64,000 nt of DNA, taken from the NCBI RefSeq assembly GCF_009720365.1, contig NZ_WBZD01000038.1, positions 62,001-126,000 on the forward strand, given 5' to 3'. The stretch is from Catellatospora paridis (GTDB lineage Bacteria; Actinomycetota; Actinomycetes; Mycobacteriales; Micromonosporaceae). A program made the translations under genes and the position numbers. Under the pieces are notes generated by a model that saw only the letters and a list, made by a program, of their open reading frames with translations, had not been told where the DNA came from and ran no database searches. Shown piece after piece: positions 36,098 to 45,776 of this stretch. How positions within the stretch are numbered: the first letter of the stretch is position 1; every line of letters begins with the position of its first letter.

Positions 36098-36985
36098 ATG
36101 GCTATCTGGCTCACCAAGGACTCCAAGGTCATCGTCCAGGGCATGACCGGCTCCGAGGGCTCCAAGCACACCCGCCGCATGCTGGCCGCGGGCACCCAGA
36201 TCGTGGGCGGCGTCAACCCGCGCAAGGCGGGCACCTCGGTCGACTTCGACGGCACCGCGGTGCCCGTGTTCGGCTCGGTGGCCGACGCGATGAAGGAGAC
36301 CGGCGCGGACGTCACCGTCATCTTCGTGCCGCCGGCGTTCACCAAGGACGCCGTCGTCGAGGCGATCGACGCGGGCATCGGCCTGGCCGTCGTGATCACC
36401 GAGGGTGTGCCGGTGCACGACACCGCCGCCTTCTGGGCGCACGCGGTGGAGACCGGCAACAAGACCCGGATCATCGGTCCGAACTGCCCCGGCGTCGCGT
36501 CCCCGGGCGCCAGCAACGCGGGCATCATCCCGGCCGACATCGCCGGCTCCGGCCGCATCGGCCTGGTGTCGAAGTCCGGCACGCTGACCTACCAGCTCAT
36601 GTACGAGCTGCGGGACATCGGCTTCTCGACCGCCGTGGGCATCGGCGGCGACCCGATCATCGGCACCACGCACATCGACGCGCTCGCGGCCTTCCAGGAC
36701 GACCCGGAGACCGAGGCCATCGTCATGATCGGTGAGATCGGCGGCGACGCCGAGGAGCGGGCGGCCGAGTTCATCAAGGCGCACGTGACCAAGCCGGTGG
36801 TCGGCTACATCGCCGGCTTCACCGCCCCGCCCGGCAAGACCATGGGCCACGCGGGTGCGATCATCTCGGGCTCGTCCGGCACCGCCGACGCCAAGAAGGC
36901 GGCGCTGGAGGCGGCCGGGGTCAAGGTCGGCAAGACGCCGTCGGAGACCGCTCGCCTGATGCGCGAGGTCATGTCCGGCCGCTGA
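36098..36985 (+). CDS. sucD: Succinate-CoA ligase (ADP-forming) alpha subunit
   Basis: A 295-residue CoA-binding subunit. Visible are the N-terminal Rossmann segment ([19 protein letters not shown]), [12 protein letters not shown], and the phosphohistidine loop [13 protein letters not shown]. It forms an operon with sucC and is followed by a strong terminator. Confidence 0.96.
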   Translation: MAIWLTKDSKVIVQGMTGSEGSKHTRRMLAAGTQIVGGVNPRKAGTSVDFDGTAVPVFGSVADAMKETGADVTVIFVPPAFTKDAVVEAIDAGIGLAVVITEGVPVHDTAAFWAHAVETGNKTRIIGPNCPGVASPGASNAGIIPADIAGSGRIGLVSKSGTLTYQLMYELRDIGFSTAVGIGGDPIIGTTHIDALAAFQDDPETEAIVMIGEIGGDAEERAAEFIKAHVTKPVVGYIAGFTAPPGKTMGHAGAIISGSSGTADAKKAALEAAGVKVGKTPSETARLMREVMSGR

Positions 36986-37001
36986 GGCCGTACGCACGTG
37001 A

Positions 37002-37042
37002 AACGGTGGGCGTCCTCCCAGGTCGGGAGGACGCCCACCGTT
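37002..37042. terminator. Hairpin terminator after sucCD
   Basis: Perfect 18-bp arms (AACGGTGGGCGTCCTCCC and complement) with a 5-base loop, followed by CGTTTGGG. It also sits just beyond the stop of the convergent DUF4190-type gene, so it may serve both. Confidence 0.88.
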
Positions 37043-37050
37043 CGTTTGGG

Positions 37051-37440
37051 TCAGTAGCCGCGGTGGTTGTACATGTTGCCGCTGAACGCGCCGGCGACGC
37101 AGGCCAGGATCACGCCGATCACCGCCAGCGCGGTGAACGCGATGCCGAGCCAGAAGGCGACCTTGCCCAGCGTCTGGTCCGCGCCCCGTTCCCGGGCCTC
37201 CTTCATGGACAGCCAGCCGAACAGGATGCCCAGCGGCGCGCAGCAGAACACGGCGACGACGATGCCGATGATTCCGTAGATCATCGCCAGGTCCTTGCCG
37301 CCGCTCGGTCCCGGCGTCACGCCGTACGGCGGAGGCGGAGGCGGAGGCGGCGGTGGCGGTGGCGGCGGGTTGAGCGGCGGTGGCGCCGGTGGAGGGGTCA
37401 CCGGCGGCGGCTCATAGGGCGGCAGCGGGTCGTTCGTCAT
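37051..37440 (-). CDS. DUF4190-type small membrane protein, polyproline N-terminus
   Basis: A 129-residue protein. The first ~48 residues are almost pure proline with an unbroken run of 14 prolines. The rest has two membrane helices (about 51-75 and 94-118) joined by a short cytoplasmic loop, GWLSMKEARERGADQTLGKV, the DUF4190 pattern. It is the first of three such proteins in 4 kb. The role is unknown; the proline tail could be an interaction surface. Confidence 0.75.
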   Translation of the reverse strand: MTNDPLPPYEPPPVTPPPAPPPLNPPPPPPPPPPPPPPYGVTPGPSGGKDLAMIYGIIGIVVAVFCCAPLGILFGWLSMKEARERGADQTLGKVAFWLGIAFTALAVIGVILACVAGAFSGNMYNHRGY

Positions 37441-37463
37441 GGGTTTCCCCTATCCCGACTAGT

Positions 37464-37802
37464 TCAGTTGAACTTCATCCCGCCGCTGGAGTAGCGGATG
37501 CCGTAGATGATGTTCCAGATGATGCCGATGACACCGACGGCCATCGCGATGTAACCCAGCGTCGGCTTCTTGCCGACCTTCTGCGCCTCCTTCACCGACA
37601 GCCAGCCCAGGACCAGGCCGATGAGGCCGCAGCAGCAGAGGCCCAGGACGATGCCGAGCACGCCGTACAGCGTCACGCGGTCGCCGCCCTTGCCCGGCAT
37701 GCCCGACGGCGTCCCGTAGGGCGGCGGGCCCGGTGGCGGTGGCGGCACCGGCGGCGGTGGAGGTGGCGGCGGCACTGACGGCGGTGGCGGTGTGTAGGTC
37801 AC
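37464..37802 (-). CDS. DUF4190-type small membrane protein
   Basis: A 112-residue paralogue of its neighbour, again with a proline-rich N-terminus and two helices joined by GWLSVKEAQKVGKKPTLGYI. It is 23 bp from the next gene and probably in one operon with it. Function unknown. Confidence 0.75.
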   Translation of the reverse strand: MTYTPPPPSVPPPPPPPPVPPPPPGPPPYGTPSGMPGKGGDRVTLYGVLGIVLGLCCCGLIGLVLGWLSVKEAQKVGKKPTLGYIAMAVGVIGIIWNIIYGIRYSSGGMKFN

Positions 37803-37926
37803 GACAAGCCTCCTCGATGAACGACCTTGTTCGCAGCGTATCCCTCCTAACTCGCATATCGGGTCGAAATGGCCACGGGGTAGGGTTCATCGTCAACCCG
37901 GCTCGTTTGTGGTTAGGTAGCGCCTG

Positions 37927-39654
37927 ATGACGGAGCAAGGTGAGTCCCTCGGCGTGCAGCCTGAGCTGCGGCCCGCTGCGCCCGGCGAGGGTTTGGACGC
38001 ATATTCGCGGTCGTCTGGGGACGGCTCGCGTCCCGCCGCGCCGCAGACCCGCGCGTCCGGCCCGGCTCCGTCCGAACACGATGCCGCCGCACCGGAGCGC
38101 GCCCCCCGCGACACGCCCGGCGGCGCGGCCGAAACGGACACCGACGCGAGCCCCGGCGCCCACGCCGCCGAAACGGACACCCCCCGCCACCCCGTCGCCC
38201 CCGCTGCGGCCGAGGACGCGAGCCACCGCGATGCCGCCGACGCGGATCCGGGCTCCGGCGGGTTCGCTGACGATCCGGCGCTGGGCACTCGGGACACCGT
38301 CAAGATCGATCTGGCGCAGCTGGCGGCGCGGGAGACGGTCAAGATCGACGTGAGCCGCCCCGTGCCGCGGGAGCCGCTGGACGACGAGATCGCCACCATG
38401 GAGACCGTGCTGCTGCCGCGCGGCCGCCCGGCCGGCATGCTGCGCCCGCGGGGGGCGCCGCTGCCGGTGGCGGCGCTGGTCAACACCGGCTGGGCGACCT
38501 TGCTGGTGCTCGGGCCGCTGATGCTGCTGACGGTGGCCGCGCGGGCCGCCGAGGGAGCCGTGGACTGGGGGCTGTCGCTGCGCCTGGTGCTGTCCGCCTG
38601 GCTGCTCGGGCACGGTGTTCCGATCACCGTGCCGGTCAACGGTCAGCTGGGCACGATGGAGCTGGCGCCGCTGGCGCTCACCGCGTTCGCGCTGTGGCGG
38701 GTCAACCGGGCCGGGGTGCACACGACCCGGGCGATGGGAGCCCAGGGCAGCGGGTCGATCCGGCACGCGGTGCTGGGCACGCTGGCCGTCGCGGCGGTGT
38801 ACGGCTGCTTCGGGGTGCTCGCCGCCGCGCTGGCCGACGGGCCGGGACTGTTCGTGACGCCGTGGCGCGCCGGGCTGCACTTCGTGGTGCTGGGCGCGGT
38901 GGGGGGCGCGGTCGGGGTGCTGCGCAGCGGCGGGGTGCTGCGCCGGCTGGCCCGGCGCACGCCGGTCGTGCTGCGCGACGGCGTACGGGCCGGCGTGGTC
39001 GCCGCACTGCTGGTGCTGGCGGTCGGCGCGGGCGCGGTGGGCCTCGCGGTGGCGATGAACGGGACACAGGCCACCCACGACCTCGCCGGGTTCTCCACCG
39101 GCGTGTTCGGCCAGGCCGGGCTGACCCTGCTGAGCCTGGTGTACGGGCCGAACTTCGCCGTCTGGGCGGCTTCCTACCTGCTGGGTCCGGGGTTCGCCGC
39201 GGGCACCCTGCCGCTGACCCACCTGCCGGTGTTCGCCGGGGTGCCGACCGGCCCGCTCCAGGGGCTGGGATGGCTGCTCACCGTGCTGCCGCTGCTCGGC
39301 GGCGTGGCCGCGGCGGTGCTCATGGCACGGCGGCGGCTGCGCCCGCGCCGGTCCCGGCTCGGCGACGTGCTCACGCCGCAGCCTCGATGGCTGCGCCTGT
39401 GCGGCTCGACGCTGACCGCCGCAGTGGTGGCCGGGGCGCTGCTGGCCGCCGCGGCGTACGCGTCCGGCGGGGTGCTGCCGGTGACCGGTCCGGTGCGCAC
39501 CGGACCGGTGGTGTGGCAGGTCGCGGCGATGGGGGCGCTGGTGGTGGCGCTCGGTGGTCTGCTCGGGGTCGCCGGGTCCTGGGCGGTGCACGGTCTGCGG
39601 AAAGAGACCGACGGGCGGCCCGCCGTGCGGACCGCCCGTCAGCTGGTGCAGTGA
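37927..39654 (+). CDS. DUF6350-type polytopic membrane protein
   Basis: A 575-residue protein. The first ~170 residues are a low-complexity Ala/Pro/Asp/Glu-rich cytoplasmic tail with two similar segments, DTVKIDLAQLAAR and ETVKIDVSRPVPR. About ten membrane helices follow (about 180-555). The pattern fits the actinobacterial DUF6350 family, sometimes annotated as a cell-division membrane protein. Gene position, upstream of purN/purH after sucCD, is common in actinobacteria. Function unproven. Confidence 0.75.
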   Translation: MTEQGESLGVQPELRPAAPGEGLDAYSRSSGDGSRPAAPQTRASGPAPSEHDAAAPERAPRDTPGGAAETDTDASPGAHAAETDTPRHPVAPAAAEDASHRDAADADPGSGGFADDPALGTRDTVKIDLAQLAARETVKIDVSRPVPREPLDDEIATMETVLLPRGRPAGMLRPRGAPLPVAALVNTGWATLLVLGPLMLLTVAARAAEGAVDWGLSLRLVLSAWLLGHGVPITVPVNGQLGTMELAPLALTAFALWRVNRAGVHTTRAMGAQGSGSIRHAVLGTLAVAAVYGCFGVLAAALADGPGLFVTPWRAGLHFVVLGAVGGAVGVLRSGGVLRRLARRTPVVLRDGVRAGVVAALLVLAVGAGAVGLAVAMNGTQATHDLAGFSTGVFGQAGLTLLSLVYGPNFAVWAASYLLGPGFAAGTLPLTHLPVFAGVPTGPLQGLGWLLTVLPLLGGVAAAVLMARRRLRPRRSRLGDVLTPQPRWLRLCGSTLTAAVVAGALLAAAAYASGGVLPVTGPVRTGPVVWQVAAMGALVVALGGLLGVAGSWAVHGLRKETDGRPAVRTARQLVQ

Positions 39655-39661
39655 CGGCTGG

Positions 39662-39946
39662 TCACATGCCCGCGGCGCCGTTGGCGCCGAGCACGAAGAC
39701 CTGCAGGGCGCAGCAGACGCAGCCGAGGGCCCAGCCGATGCCGCCGATGATGAGGGCGAGCTTCGACCACTTCTTGGACTCGGCCGCTGCGGCCTGGGCG
39801 CCCGCGTAGTCGCCCGCCTGCAGCAGCGGGTTGACCTTGTTGGCGTTGATGATGGCCGGGATGGCCAGCGGCCAGAACAGGAAGATCGAGACGATCGACA
39901 TCGTCAGGTTGTTGTCGATCTGCGGCTGCTGGGAACCGTAGGTCAT
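39662..39946 (-). CDS. CD225/dispanin-family small membrane protein
   Basis: A 94-residue protein with the dispanin layout: NNLTMSIVSIFLFWPLAIPAIINA as a re-entrant hydrophobic segment, a cytoplasmic Ala-rich helix (GDYAGAQAAAAESKKW), then a membrane helix with CVCCAL. Bacterial members have no established function. It is convergent with the DUF6350 gene, 7 bp apart. Confidence 0.8.
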   Translation of the reverse strand: MTYGSQQPQIDNNLTMSIVSIFLFWPLAIPAIINANKVNPLLQAGDYAGAQAAAAESKKWSKLALIIGGIGWALGCVCCALQVFVLGANGAAGM

Positions 39947-40034
39947 GGAGACTCCAGGGGTGTCGGGGTGGTGGCTCGGAGTGAGCCGTTGCCAAACGTG
40001 CGGAGTCTAATAGCAAGCTGTGACGGATGTGACT

Positions 40035-40064
40035 GGTGGGACAGCTGATAACAGCTGTCCCACC
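40035..40064 (-). terminator. Hairpin terminator of proline-rich DUF4190-like gene
   Basis: Perfect 13-bp arms GGTGGGACAGCTG and complement with an ATAA loop, 16 bases after the stop of the 40081-41088 gene. Confidence 0.8.
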
Positions 40065-40080
40065 GGTCGATACGAGTGGA

Positions 40081-41088
40081 TCAGTTGAACTGCTGGTACT
40101 GGTCGTAGATCCGGTCCTGCCAGCCGGTCGCGATGCCGCAGATCGCGGCGATCATGGCGATGACGCCCAGCGCGATGGCGACCCAGCCGAGCCACGACAT
40201 CGATGCCGCGCCCTTCTTCACCTTGTTGAGGTGCATGGCGCCGAGGATGACCGCCGGGATGCCGCCGAGGAACGGGGCGCCGTTGATCCAGGGACAGCAG
40301 CAGCAACCGGTGCCGATGATGCCGCAGGCCAGCGCGATCCAGCCGAACAGGTTGTTCTGCCCGCCCGCCTTCTGGTAGACGGTGCCCTGGGCGGGACCCA
40401 GCGGCGGTGGCGGCGGCGGTCCCCCGATCGAGGGCGGCGGCGGTGGTGGTGGCGGCAGCGGGGTGCCGGACGAGCCGTACACCGTCCCGCCGCCCGAGCC
40501 GTAGGGATCGGGCACCGGCGGGGGAGGCGGCACAGGCGCCGGGTACGGCTGCTCCGCGGGCTCGGGCCAGCCCGGCGGCGTGGGCGTGCTCGCTCCGATC
40601 GACGGCGGAGGGGGCACCGGCGGCATCGGTGGCGGCGGGCCGGGCGGCGTGGGCGGCGACGGCGGGATCGGCGGCGTCGGCGGGGTGGGCGCGGTCGGGT
40701 CGCTCATGGCGGCCGGTGGCGCGAACTCCGGCGCGGGCGGCGGGTTGAACGGGTTGTCCACGCTGGTCGGCGGCTCCGGGCTGGCCGGGGGCTCCGGCCA
40801 GACCCCGCCCGCGGTGCCCGGTGCGCCGGTCGACGGCGCGGCGGGTTCGGGCGCGGACGGCGGTTCCGGCTCGTACGCCGGGCCGGCGGCCGGGGAGACC
40901 GGTTCGGGCTCGGGCCGCCAGGTGGCGCCTTCGGGGGGCGCGGGAACCGGTTCGCTCGGCGGCGACGGCACATCGGGCGAGGGCGGAGCGGGCGGCTGGT
41001 CCTCGCGCGACGGCGGCTGCGACGGCGGCTGCGGCGGCCAGGACGGCGGCTCCTCCGGCGTCTCCGGTGGCTTCGGCGGTTGCGTCAA
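40081..41088 (-). CDS. Long proline-rich DUF4190-like membrane protein
   Basis: A 335-residue protein whose first ~235 residues are a Pro/Ser/Glu-rich, disordered region. The C-terminal ~90 residues have two to three helices with a cysteine cluster (GTGCCCCPWINGAPFLGGIP) and the cytoplasmic MHLNKVKKGAAS loop. It resembles the two DUF4190-type proteins nearby with a much longer tail. The proline tail may be an interaction platform; function unknown. Confidence 0.72.
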   Translation of the reverse strand: MTQPPKPPETPEEPPSWPPQPPSQPPSREDQPPAPPSPDVPSPPSEPVPAPPEGATWRPEPEPVSPAAGPAYEPEPPSAPEPAAPSTGAPGTAGGVWPEPPASPEPPTSVDNPFNPPPAPEFAPPAAMSDPTAPTPPTPPIPPSPPTPPGPPPPMPPVPPPPSIGASTPTPPGWPEPAEQPYPAPVPPPPPVPDPYGSGGGTVYGSSGTPLPPPPPPPPSIGGPPPPPPLGPAQGTVYQKAGGQNNLFGWIALACGIIGTGCCCCPWINGAPFLGGIPAVILGAMHLNKVKKGAASMSWLGWVAIALGVIAMIAAICGIATGWQDRIYDQYQQFN

Positions 41089-41277
41089 GATCGGCTCCTC
41101 GCGTTCGGCAGAGCGTGCGGGGCGACGGCGCCCGGCTGGCCGGGCGGGGTCGGCACGTTCTGGAATGCAGTTCTTCGCCCAATATCTACTTTATTTGCGG
41201 GTTTGTCGGGCAAAACGCCGTAAGTGCGCGCCGCACCCGGCGCGAGCAGCGCCGCGGCTGCCCGATAGGGTGCAGAG

Positions 41278-41883
41278 GTGACCGCTCGCCTCGTCGTCCT
41301 GGTCTCCGGTTCCGGTACCAATCTCCAAGCCCTGCTCGATGCCTGCGCCGACCCCGCATACGGGGCGGCCGTCGTCGGCGTCGGCGCGGACCGCCACGGC
41401 ATCGCGGGCCTGGCCCGTGCCGAGGCCGCGGGAGTGCCCACCTTCGTCGCCCGGGTCCCGGACTTCGCCACCCGCCAGGAGTGGGACGAAACCTTCACCG
41501 ACCTGACCGCGGCGCACCAGCCCGACCTCGTCATCGGCGCGGGCTTCCTCAAGCTGGTGGGCAAGGTGTTCCTGGACCGGTTCGGCGGACGTTATGTCAA
41601 CACCCACAACGCGCTGCTGCCGGCCTTCCCCGGCATGCACGGCCCGCGCGACGCCGTCGAGTACGGGGTGAAACTGGCCGGCGCGACGCTGCACTTCGTG
41701 GACGGCGGTGTGGACACCGGGCCGATCATCGCGCAGGTCGCGGTACCGGTGCTCGACGACGACACCGAGGACACCCTCTCCGAGCGCATCAAGGACGCCG
41801 AGCGCGGACAGCTGGTGGAGTACGTCGGCCGCATGGCCCGCCACGGCTGGACCGTCAACGGCAGGAAAGTGATCGTCGGCTGA
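41278..41883 (+). CDS. purN: Phosphoribosylglycinamide formyltransferase
   Basis: A 201-residue enzyme for the third step of purine synthesis, using 10-formyl-tetrahydrofolate. The phosphate loop is [14 protein letters not shown] near the GTG start. The catalytic N-x-H motif is present as [12 protein letters not shown], with Asn in place of the usual proline after the histidine. The catalytic aspartate lies in [13 protein letters not shown]. 178 bp separate it from purH, and repeat D fills much of that gap. Confidence 0.94.
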   Translation: MTARLVVLVSGSGTNLQALLDACADPAYGAAVVGVGADRHGIAGLARAEAAGVPTFVARVPDFATRQEWDETFTDLTAAHQPDLVIGAGFLKLVGKVFLDRFGGRYVNTHNALLPAFPGMHGPRDAVEYGVKLAGATLHFVDGGVDTGPIIAQVAVPVLDDDTEDTLSERIKDAERGQLVEYVGRMARHGWTVNGRKVIVG

Positions 41884-41969
41884 ACGGCCGCATCCCGCGC
41901 CGTCACCGGCCGGGACGGCGGGACCGCGTACGACGAGCCGACCACGGGGCCGGCGGCTCAGGCCGGTCC

Positions 41970-42064
41970 CGAACGTAGCGAGGAGAAGGCATGAGCGAGC
42001 CTGGCGAGCGAATCATCAGGCTGGTGGCTCATGCCTTCGACGAGCGGAGCGAGGAGAAGGCATG
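41970..42064 (+). repeat. Micro-ORF/RBS repeat D between purN and purH
   Basis: Contains two copies of the translation-start half, GTAGCGAGGAGAAGGCATG (41975-41993) and GGAGCGAGGAGAAGGCATG (42046-42064), the first opening the micro-ORF and the second opening purH. Between them lies GAGCGAGCCTGGCGAGCGAA, the start half seen in the other copies. Confidence 0.8.
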
Positions 42065-42065
42065 A
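41991..42065 (+). CDS. Micro-ORF overlapping purH start (repeat D copy)
   Basis: A 24-codon frame that begins [11 protein letters not shown] and ends DERSEEKA, with its TGA overlapping the purH ATG. It has its own GAGGAG. It matches the micro-ORFs before psd and the response regulator in layout and ends, so it may couple translation of purH to ribosome traffic. Expression is not shown. Confidence 0.52.
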   Translation: MSEPGERIIRLVAHAFDERSEEKA

Positions 42066-43636
42066 CCACGGGTGAGCGCAAGCCCATTCGACGCGCGCTG
42101 ATCAGCGTGTGGGACAAGACCGGGCTGGAGGCCCTCGCCGCGACGCTGCGGCGGCACGGTGTCGAGATCGTCTCCACCGGCAGCACGGCCCAGCAGATCG
42201 AGACCACCGGCTCGCCGGTCACCCGGGTCGAGGAGCTCACCGGCTTCCCGGAGACCCTGGACGGGCGGGTCAAGACGCTGCACCCGCGGGTGCACGCGGG
42301 CCTGCTGGCCGACGTGCGCCTCGACACGCACCGCGCGCAGCTGACCGAGCTCGACATCGAGCCGTTCGACCTGCTGGTGTCCAACCTGTACCCGTTCACC
42401 GAGACGGTGGCCTCGGGCGCGTCCGCGGACGAGTGCATCGAGAAGATCGACATCGGCGGCCCGGCCATGGTGCGCGCGGCGGCCAAGAACCACGCCAATG
42501 TCGCGGTGGTCACCTCGCCCGCCGACTACCACCTGATCGCCGCGGCCCTGGAGTCCGGCGGCTTCTCGCTGGGCGAGCGCCGTGCGCTGGCGGCCCGCGC
42601 CTTCGCCGACATCGCCGACTACGACATCGCGGTGGCGAACTGGTGCGCCCAGGAGCTGGCCCCGGCCCCGGCCGAGGGCTTCGCCTGGCCGGAGTACGCC
42701 GGGCTCGGCCTGTGGCGCAGCAACGTGCTGCGTTACGGGGAGAACCCGCACCAGGCGGCGGCGCTGTACATCGACCCGTCCGCCGCGCCCGGCCTGGCCC
42801 GCGCGCAGCAGCTCGGCGGCAAGGAGATGTCCTACAACAACTACATCGACGCCGACGCCGCCTGGCGCACCGTGCACGACTTCGAGGGCGTGCACGCCGT
42901 CGCGGTGATCAAGCACGCCAACCCGTGCGGCATCGCGGTGTCCGCGGTCTCGGCCGCCGACGCGCATGCCAAGGCGCACGCGTGCGACCCGGTCTCGGCG
43001 TACGGCGGCATCATCGCGGTCAACTCCGAGGTGACCGCGGAGCTGGCCAAGCAGATCGCCGAGATCTTCACCGAGGTCGTGGTGGCCCCCGCGTACGCGC
43101 CGGAGGCGGTGGAGATCCTGACGGCGAAGAAGAACCTGCGCGTGCTGCTCGCCCCGCCGTTCCGGCCGAACAAGGTCGAGCTGCGGCAGGTGTCCGGCGG
43201 CATGCTCGTGCAGACCCGCGACGACTTCGGCGCGCCCGGCGACGACGCGGCCAACTGGCGGCTGGCCACGGGCGAGCCCGCCACGGCCGAGCAGCTCGAC
43301 GACCTGGAGTTCGCCTGGGGTGCGATCCGGGCCGTCAAGTCCAACGCCATCCTGCTGGCCAAGGACGGGGCCAGCGTGGGCGTGGGCATGGGCCAGGTCA
43401 ACCGGGTCGACTCGTGCCGCCTGGCGGTCTCCCGGGCCGGTGACCGGGCCCGCGGTTCGGTCGCCGCCTCGGACGCGTTCTTCCCGTTCGCCGACGGCCT
43501 GCAGATCCTGCTCGACGCCGGCGTGACCGCCGTCGTCCAGCCCGGCGGCTCGATCCGCGACGAAGAGGTCATCGCCGCGGCCAAGGCCGCCGGCATCACC
43601 CTCTACCTGACCGGCTCCCGCCACTTCGCCCACTGA
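42062..43636 (+). CDS. purH: Bifunctional AICAR formyltransferase/IMP cyclohydrolase
   Basis: A 524-residue enzyme for the last two steps to IMP. The N-terminal cyclohydrolase (MGS-like) domain has [25 protein letters not shown] and the PRVHAGLL segment. The transformylase domain has the catalytic KHANPCG motif and [20 protein letters not shown]. The conserved C-terminal end TGSRHFAH is present. Its ATG overlaps the micro-ORF stop. Confidence 0.96.
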   Translation: MTTGERKPIRRALISVWDKTGLEALAATLRRHGVEIVSTGSTAQQIETTGSPVTRVEELTGFPETLDGRVKTLHPRVHAGLLADVRLDTHRAQLTELDIEPFDLLVSNLYPFTETVASGASADECIEKIDIGGPAMVRAAAKNHANVAVVTSPADYHLIAAALESGGFSLGERRALAARAFADIADYDIAVANWCAQELAPAPAEGFAWPEYAGLGLWRSNVLRYGENPHQAAALYIDPSAAPGLARAQQLGGKEMSYNNYIDADAAWRTVHDFEGVHAVAVIKHANPCGIAVSAVSAADAHAKAHACDPVSAYGGIIAVNSEVTAELAKQIAEIFTEVVVAPAYAPEAVEILTAKKNLRVLLAPPFRPNKVELRQVSGGMLVQTRDDFGAPGDDAANWRLATGEPATAEQLDDLEFAWGAIRAVKSNAILLAKDGASVGVGMGQVNRVDSCRLAVSRAGDRARGSVAASDAFFPFADGLQILLDAGVTAVVQPGGSIRDEEVIAAAKAAGITLYLTGSRHFAH

Positions 43637-43642
43637 CAAGAC

Positions 43643-43690
43643 GAAGGAAGGGCACCTTCTCAACTTCCGTTGAGAAGGTGCCCTTCCTTC
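43643..43690. terminator. Repeat B hairpin between purH and peptide transporter 2
   Basis: Perfect 22-bp arms (starting GAAGGAAGGGCACCTTC) with a TTCC loop, between convergent genes. The core AAGGAAGGGCACCTTC recurs at 52073, 55702, 55733 and in part at 62545, so this is a dispersed element acting as a bidirectional terminator. Confidence 0.87.
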
Positions 43691-43716
43691 GCTTTAGCCC
43701 ATGCGGGGCGGAGGCG

Positions 43717-44757
43717 TCAGCCGACGACCTGCCGCAGCTCCGCGAAGTGGCACGCGCTCGGGTGCGGTTCCACGCCGCGGCGGATGAGCAGCGGCTCCTC
43801 CACCGAGCAGCGCTCCTGCGCCTTCCAGCAGCGGGTGCGGAACCGGCAGCCCGACGGCGGGTTGGCCGGCGACGGCACGTCGCCGACGAGCCGGATCACG
43901 TCGCGGTGGGCGCGGGCGTCCGGGTCCGGCACCGGCACCGCCGACAGCAGCGCCTGGGTGTACGGGTGGGTCGGCCGCTCGTAGATCTCCGCGTCGGTGC
44001 CGACCTCGACCATCTTGCCGAGGTACATGACGCCGACCCGGTCGGAGATGTGCCGCACCACGGACAGGTCGTGCGCGATGAAGATGTAGGACAGGTCCAG
44101 CTCGCCCTGCAGCTTCTCCAGCAGGTTGATGACCTGGGCCTGGATCGACACGTCCAGCGCGGACACCGGCTCGTCGCAGACGATGATCTCGGGCTTGAGG
44201 GCCAGTGCGCGGGCGATGCCGATGCGCTGGCGCTGTCCGCCGGAGAACTGGTGCGGGTAGCGGTTGATGTGCTCGGGGTTGAGGCCCACGAGCTCCAGTA
44301 GCTCCTGCACCCGGCGCTGGCGGTCGCCCTTCGGTGCCACCTCGGTGTGGATCTCGTACGGCTCGCCGATGATGTCGCCGACGGTCATCCGCGGGTTCAG
44401 CGAGGTGTACGGGTCCTGCATCACCATCTGGATGTTTCGGCGCATGCGGCGCAGCTCGGAGCCGGACACCTTGAAGATGTCCTTGCCCTTGAGCATGGCC
44501 CGGCCCGCGGTCGGCGTCTCCAGCCGCATCAGCAGCTTGGCCAGCGTCGACTTGCCGCAGCCCGACTCGCCCACGATGCCCAGCGTCTCGCCGCGGTGCA
44601 GCTCGAAGCTGACCCCGTCGACCGCCTTGACCGCGCCGACCTTCTTCTTGAAGAGGATGCCCTGGGTGATCGGGAAGTGCTTGACCAGGTTCTCGACCCG
44701 CAGCAGCGGCTCACCGGCGGGCCGGGAGGCCGTGACGTTCTCAGCGGAGTGTGCCAT
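43717..44757 (-). CDS. Peptide ABC transporter ATPase, DppF type (system 2)
   Basis: A 346-residue ATPase with Walker [15 protein letters not shown], signature [14 protein letters not shown], Walker [13 protein letters not shown] and C-terminal cysteines [14 protein letters not shown] and ACHF. It is the last gene of the second peptide importer and overlaps DppD by 17 bases. It is close to the DppF of system 1 (many identical stretches), indicating paralogy. Confidence 0.92.
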   Translation of the reverse strand: MAHSAENVTASRPAGEPLLRVENLVKHFPITQGILFKKKVGAVKAVDGVSFELHRGETLGIVGESGCGKSTLAKLLMRLETPTAGRAMLKGKDIFKVSGSELRRMRRNIQMVMQDPYTSLNPRMTVGDIIGEPYEIHTEVAPKGDRQRRVQELLELVGLNPEHINRYPHQFSGGQRQRIGIARALALKPEIIVCDEPVSALDVSIQAQVINLLEKLQGELDLSYIFIAHDLSVVRHISDRVGVMYLGKMVEVGTDAEIYERPTHPYTQALLSAVPVPDPDARAHRDVIRLVGDVPSPANPPSGCRFRTRCWKAQERCSVEEPLLIRRGVEPHPSACHFAELRQVVG

Positions 44758-45772
44758 CGAGCATCTCCTTAGCGAAGTGGCACGCGCTGGTCCGGCCGTG
44801 GCCGAGGTCCAGCGAGCGGGGTGTCTCGGTGGTGCAGACCGCCTTGGCGTACTTGCAGCGCGGGTGGAACGCGCAGCCCGTCGGCGGGCGCATCAGGTTC
44901 GGCGGCAGGCCCTTGATGGTGGCCAGCTCGGTGCCCTTGGAGTCGAGCCGCGGGATCGAGTCGAGCAGGCCCTCGGTGTAGGGGTGCGCCGGGTGCTTGT
45001 AGACGCTGCGCACGTCCGCGTGCTCGACGATGCGGCCCGCGTACATGACCGCGATGCGGTCCGCGACGTCGGCGACCACGCCCAGGTCGTGCGTGATCAG
45101 GATCAGGCCCATGTTGAGGTCCCGGCGCAGGTCGCCCAGCAGGTCCATGATCTGGGCCTGCACGGTCACGTCGAGCGCGGTGGTCGGCTCGTCCGCGATG
45201 AGGACCTTGGGGTCCATGGCCAGCGACATCGCGATCATGACGCGCTGGCGCATACCGCCGGAGAACTGGTGGGGGTAATCCTTGATCCGGGCCTTGGCCG
45301 CCGGGATCTTGACCAGGTCCATCAGCTCTACGGCCCGCTTCAGCCCGTCCTTGCGGGACATGCCGGCGCGGGTGCGCAGCGACTCGGAGATCTGCCAGCC
45401 CACCGGGAAGACCGGGTTCAGGGCGGAGAGCGCGTCCTGGAAGATCATGGAGATCTCCTTGCCGCGCACCTGCCGGCGCTTCTCCTCCGACATGGCGAGC
45501 AGGTTCTCGCCCTTGTAGAGGATCTGCCCACCGGGGATCTTCGCCGGCGGCATGTCCAGGATGCCCATGATCGCCTGCGCGGTCACCGACTTGCCGGAGC
45601 CCGACTCACCCAGCACGGCCAGGGTCTCACCCGGGTCGAGATGGTACGAGACGCCGTTGATCACGCGGGCGACGCCGTCGCGGGTGTGGAACTCGACGTA
45701 GAGGTCCTTCACCTCAAGCAGGTGGCGACCGCCGCTGCCGGTGGGGGAGGAGCTGACGTGGATGTCGGTCAT
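44741..45772 (-). CDS. Peptide ABC transporter ATPase, DppD type (system 2)
   Basis: A 343-residue ATPase with Walker [15 protein letters not shown], signature [14 protein letters not shown], Walker [13 protein letters not shown] and C-terminal [14 protein letters not shown] and ACHF. It starts 4 bases after the DppC stop. Confidence 0.92.
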   Translation of the reverse strand: MTDIHVSSSPTGSGGRHLLEVKDLYVEFHTRDGVARVINGVSYHLDPGETLAVLGESGSGKSVTAQAIMGILDMPPAKIPGGQILYKGENLLAMSEEKRRQVRGKEISMIFQDALSALNPVFPVGWQISESLRTRAGMSRKDGLKRAVELMDLVKIPAAKARIKDYPHQFSGGMRQRVMIAMSLAMDPKVLIADEPTTALDVTVQAQIMDLLGDLRRDLNMGLILITHDLGVVADVADRIAVMYAGRIVEHADVRSVYKHPAHPYTEGLLDSIPRLDSKGTELATIKGLPPNLMRPPTGCAFHPRCKYAKAVCTTETPRSLDLGHGRTSACHFAKEMLDGTLR

Positions 45773-45776
45773 GGTG

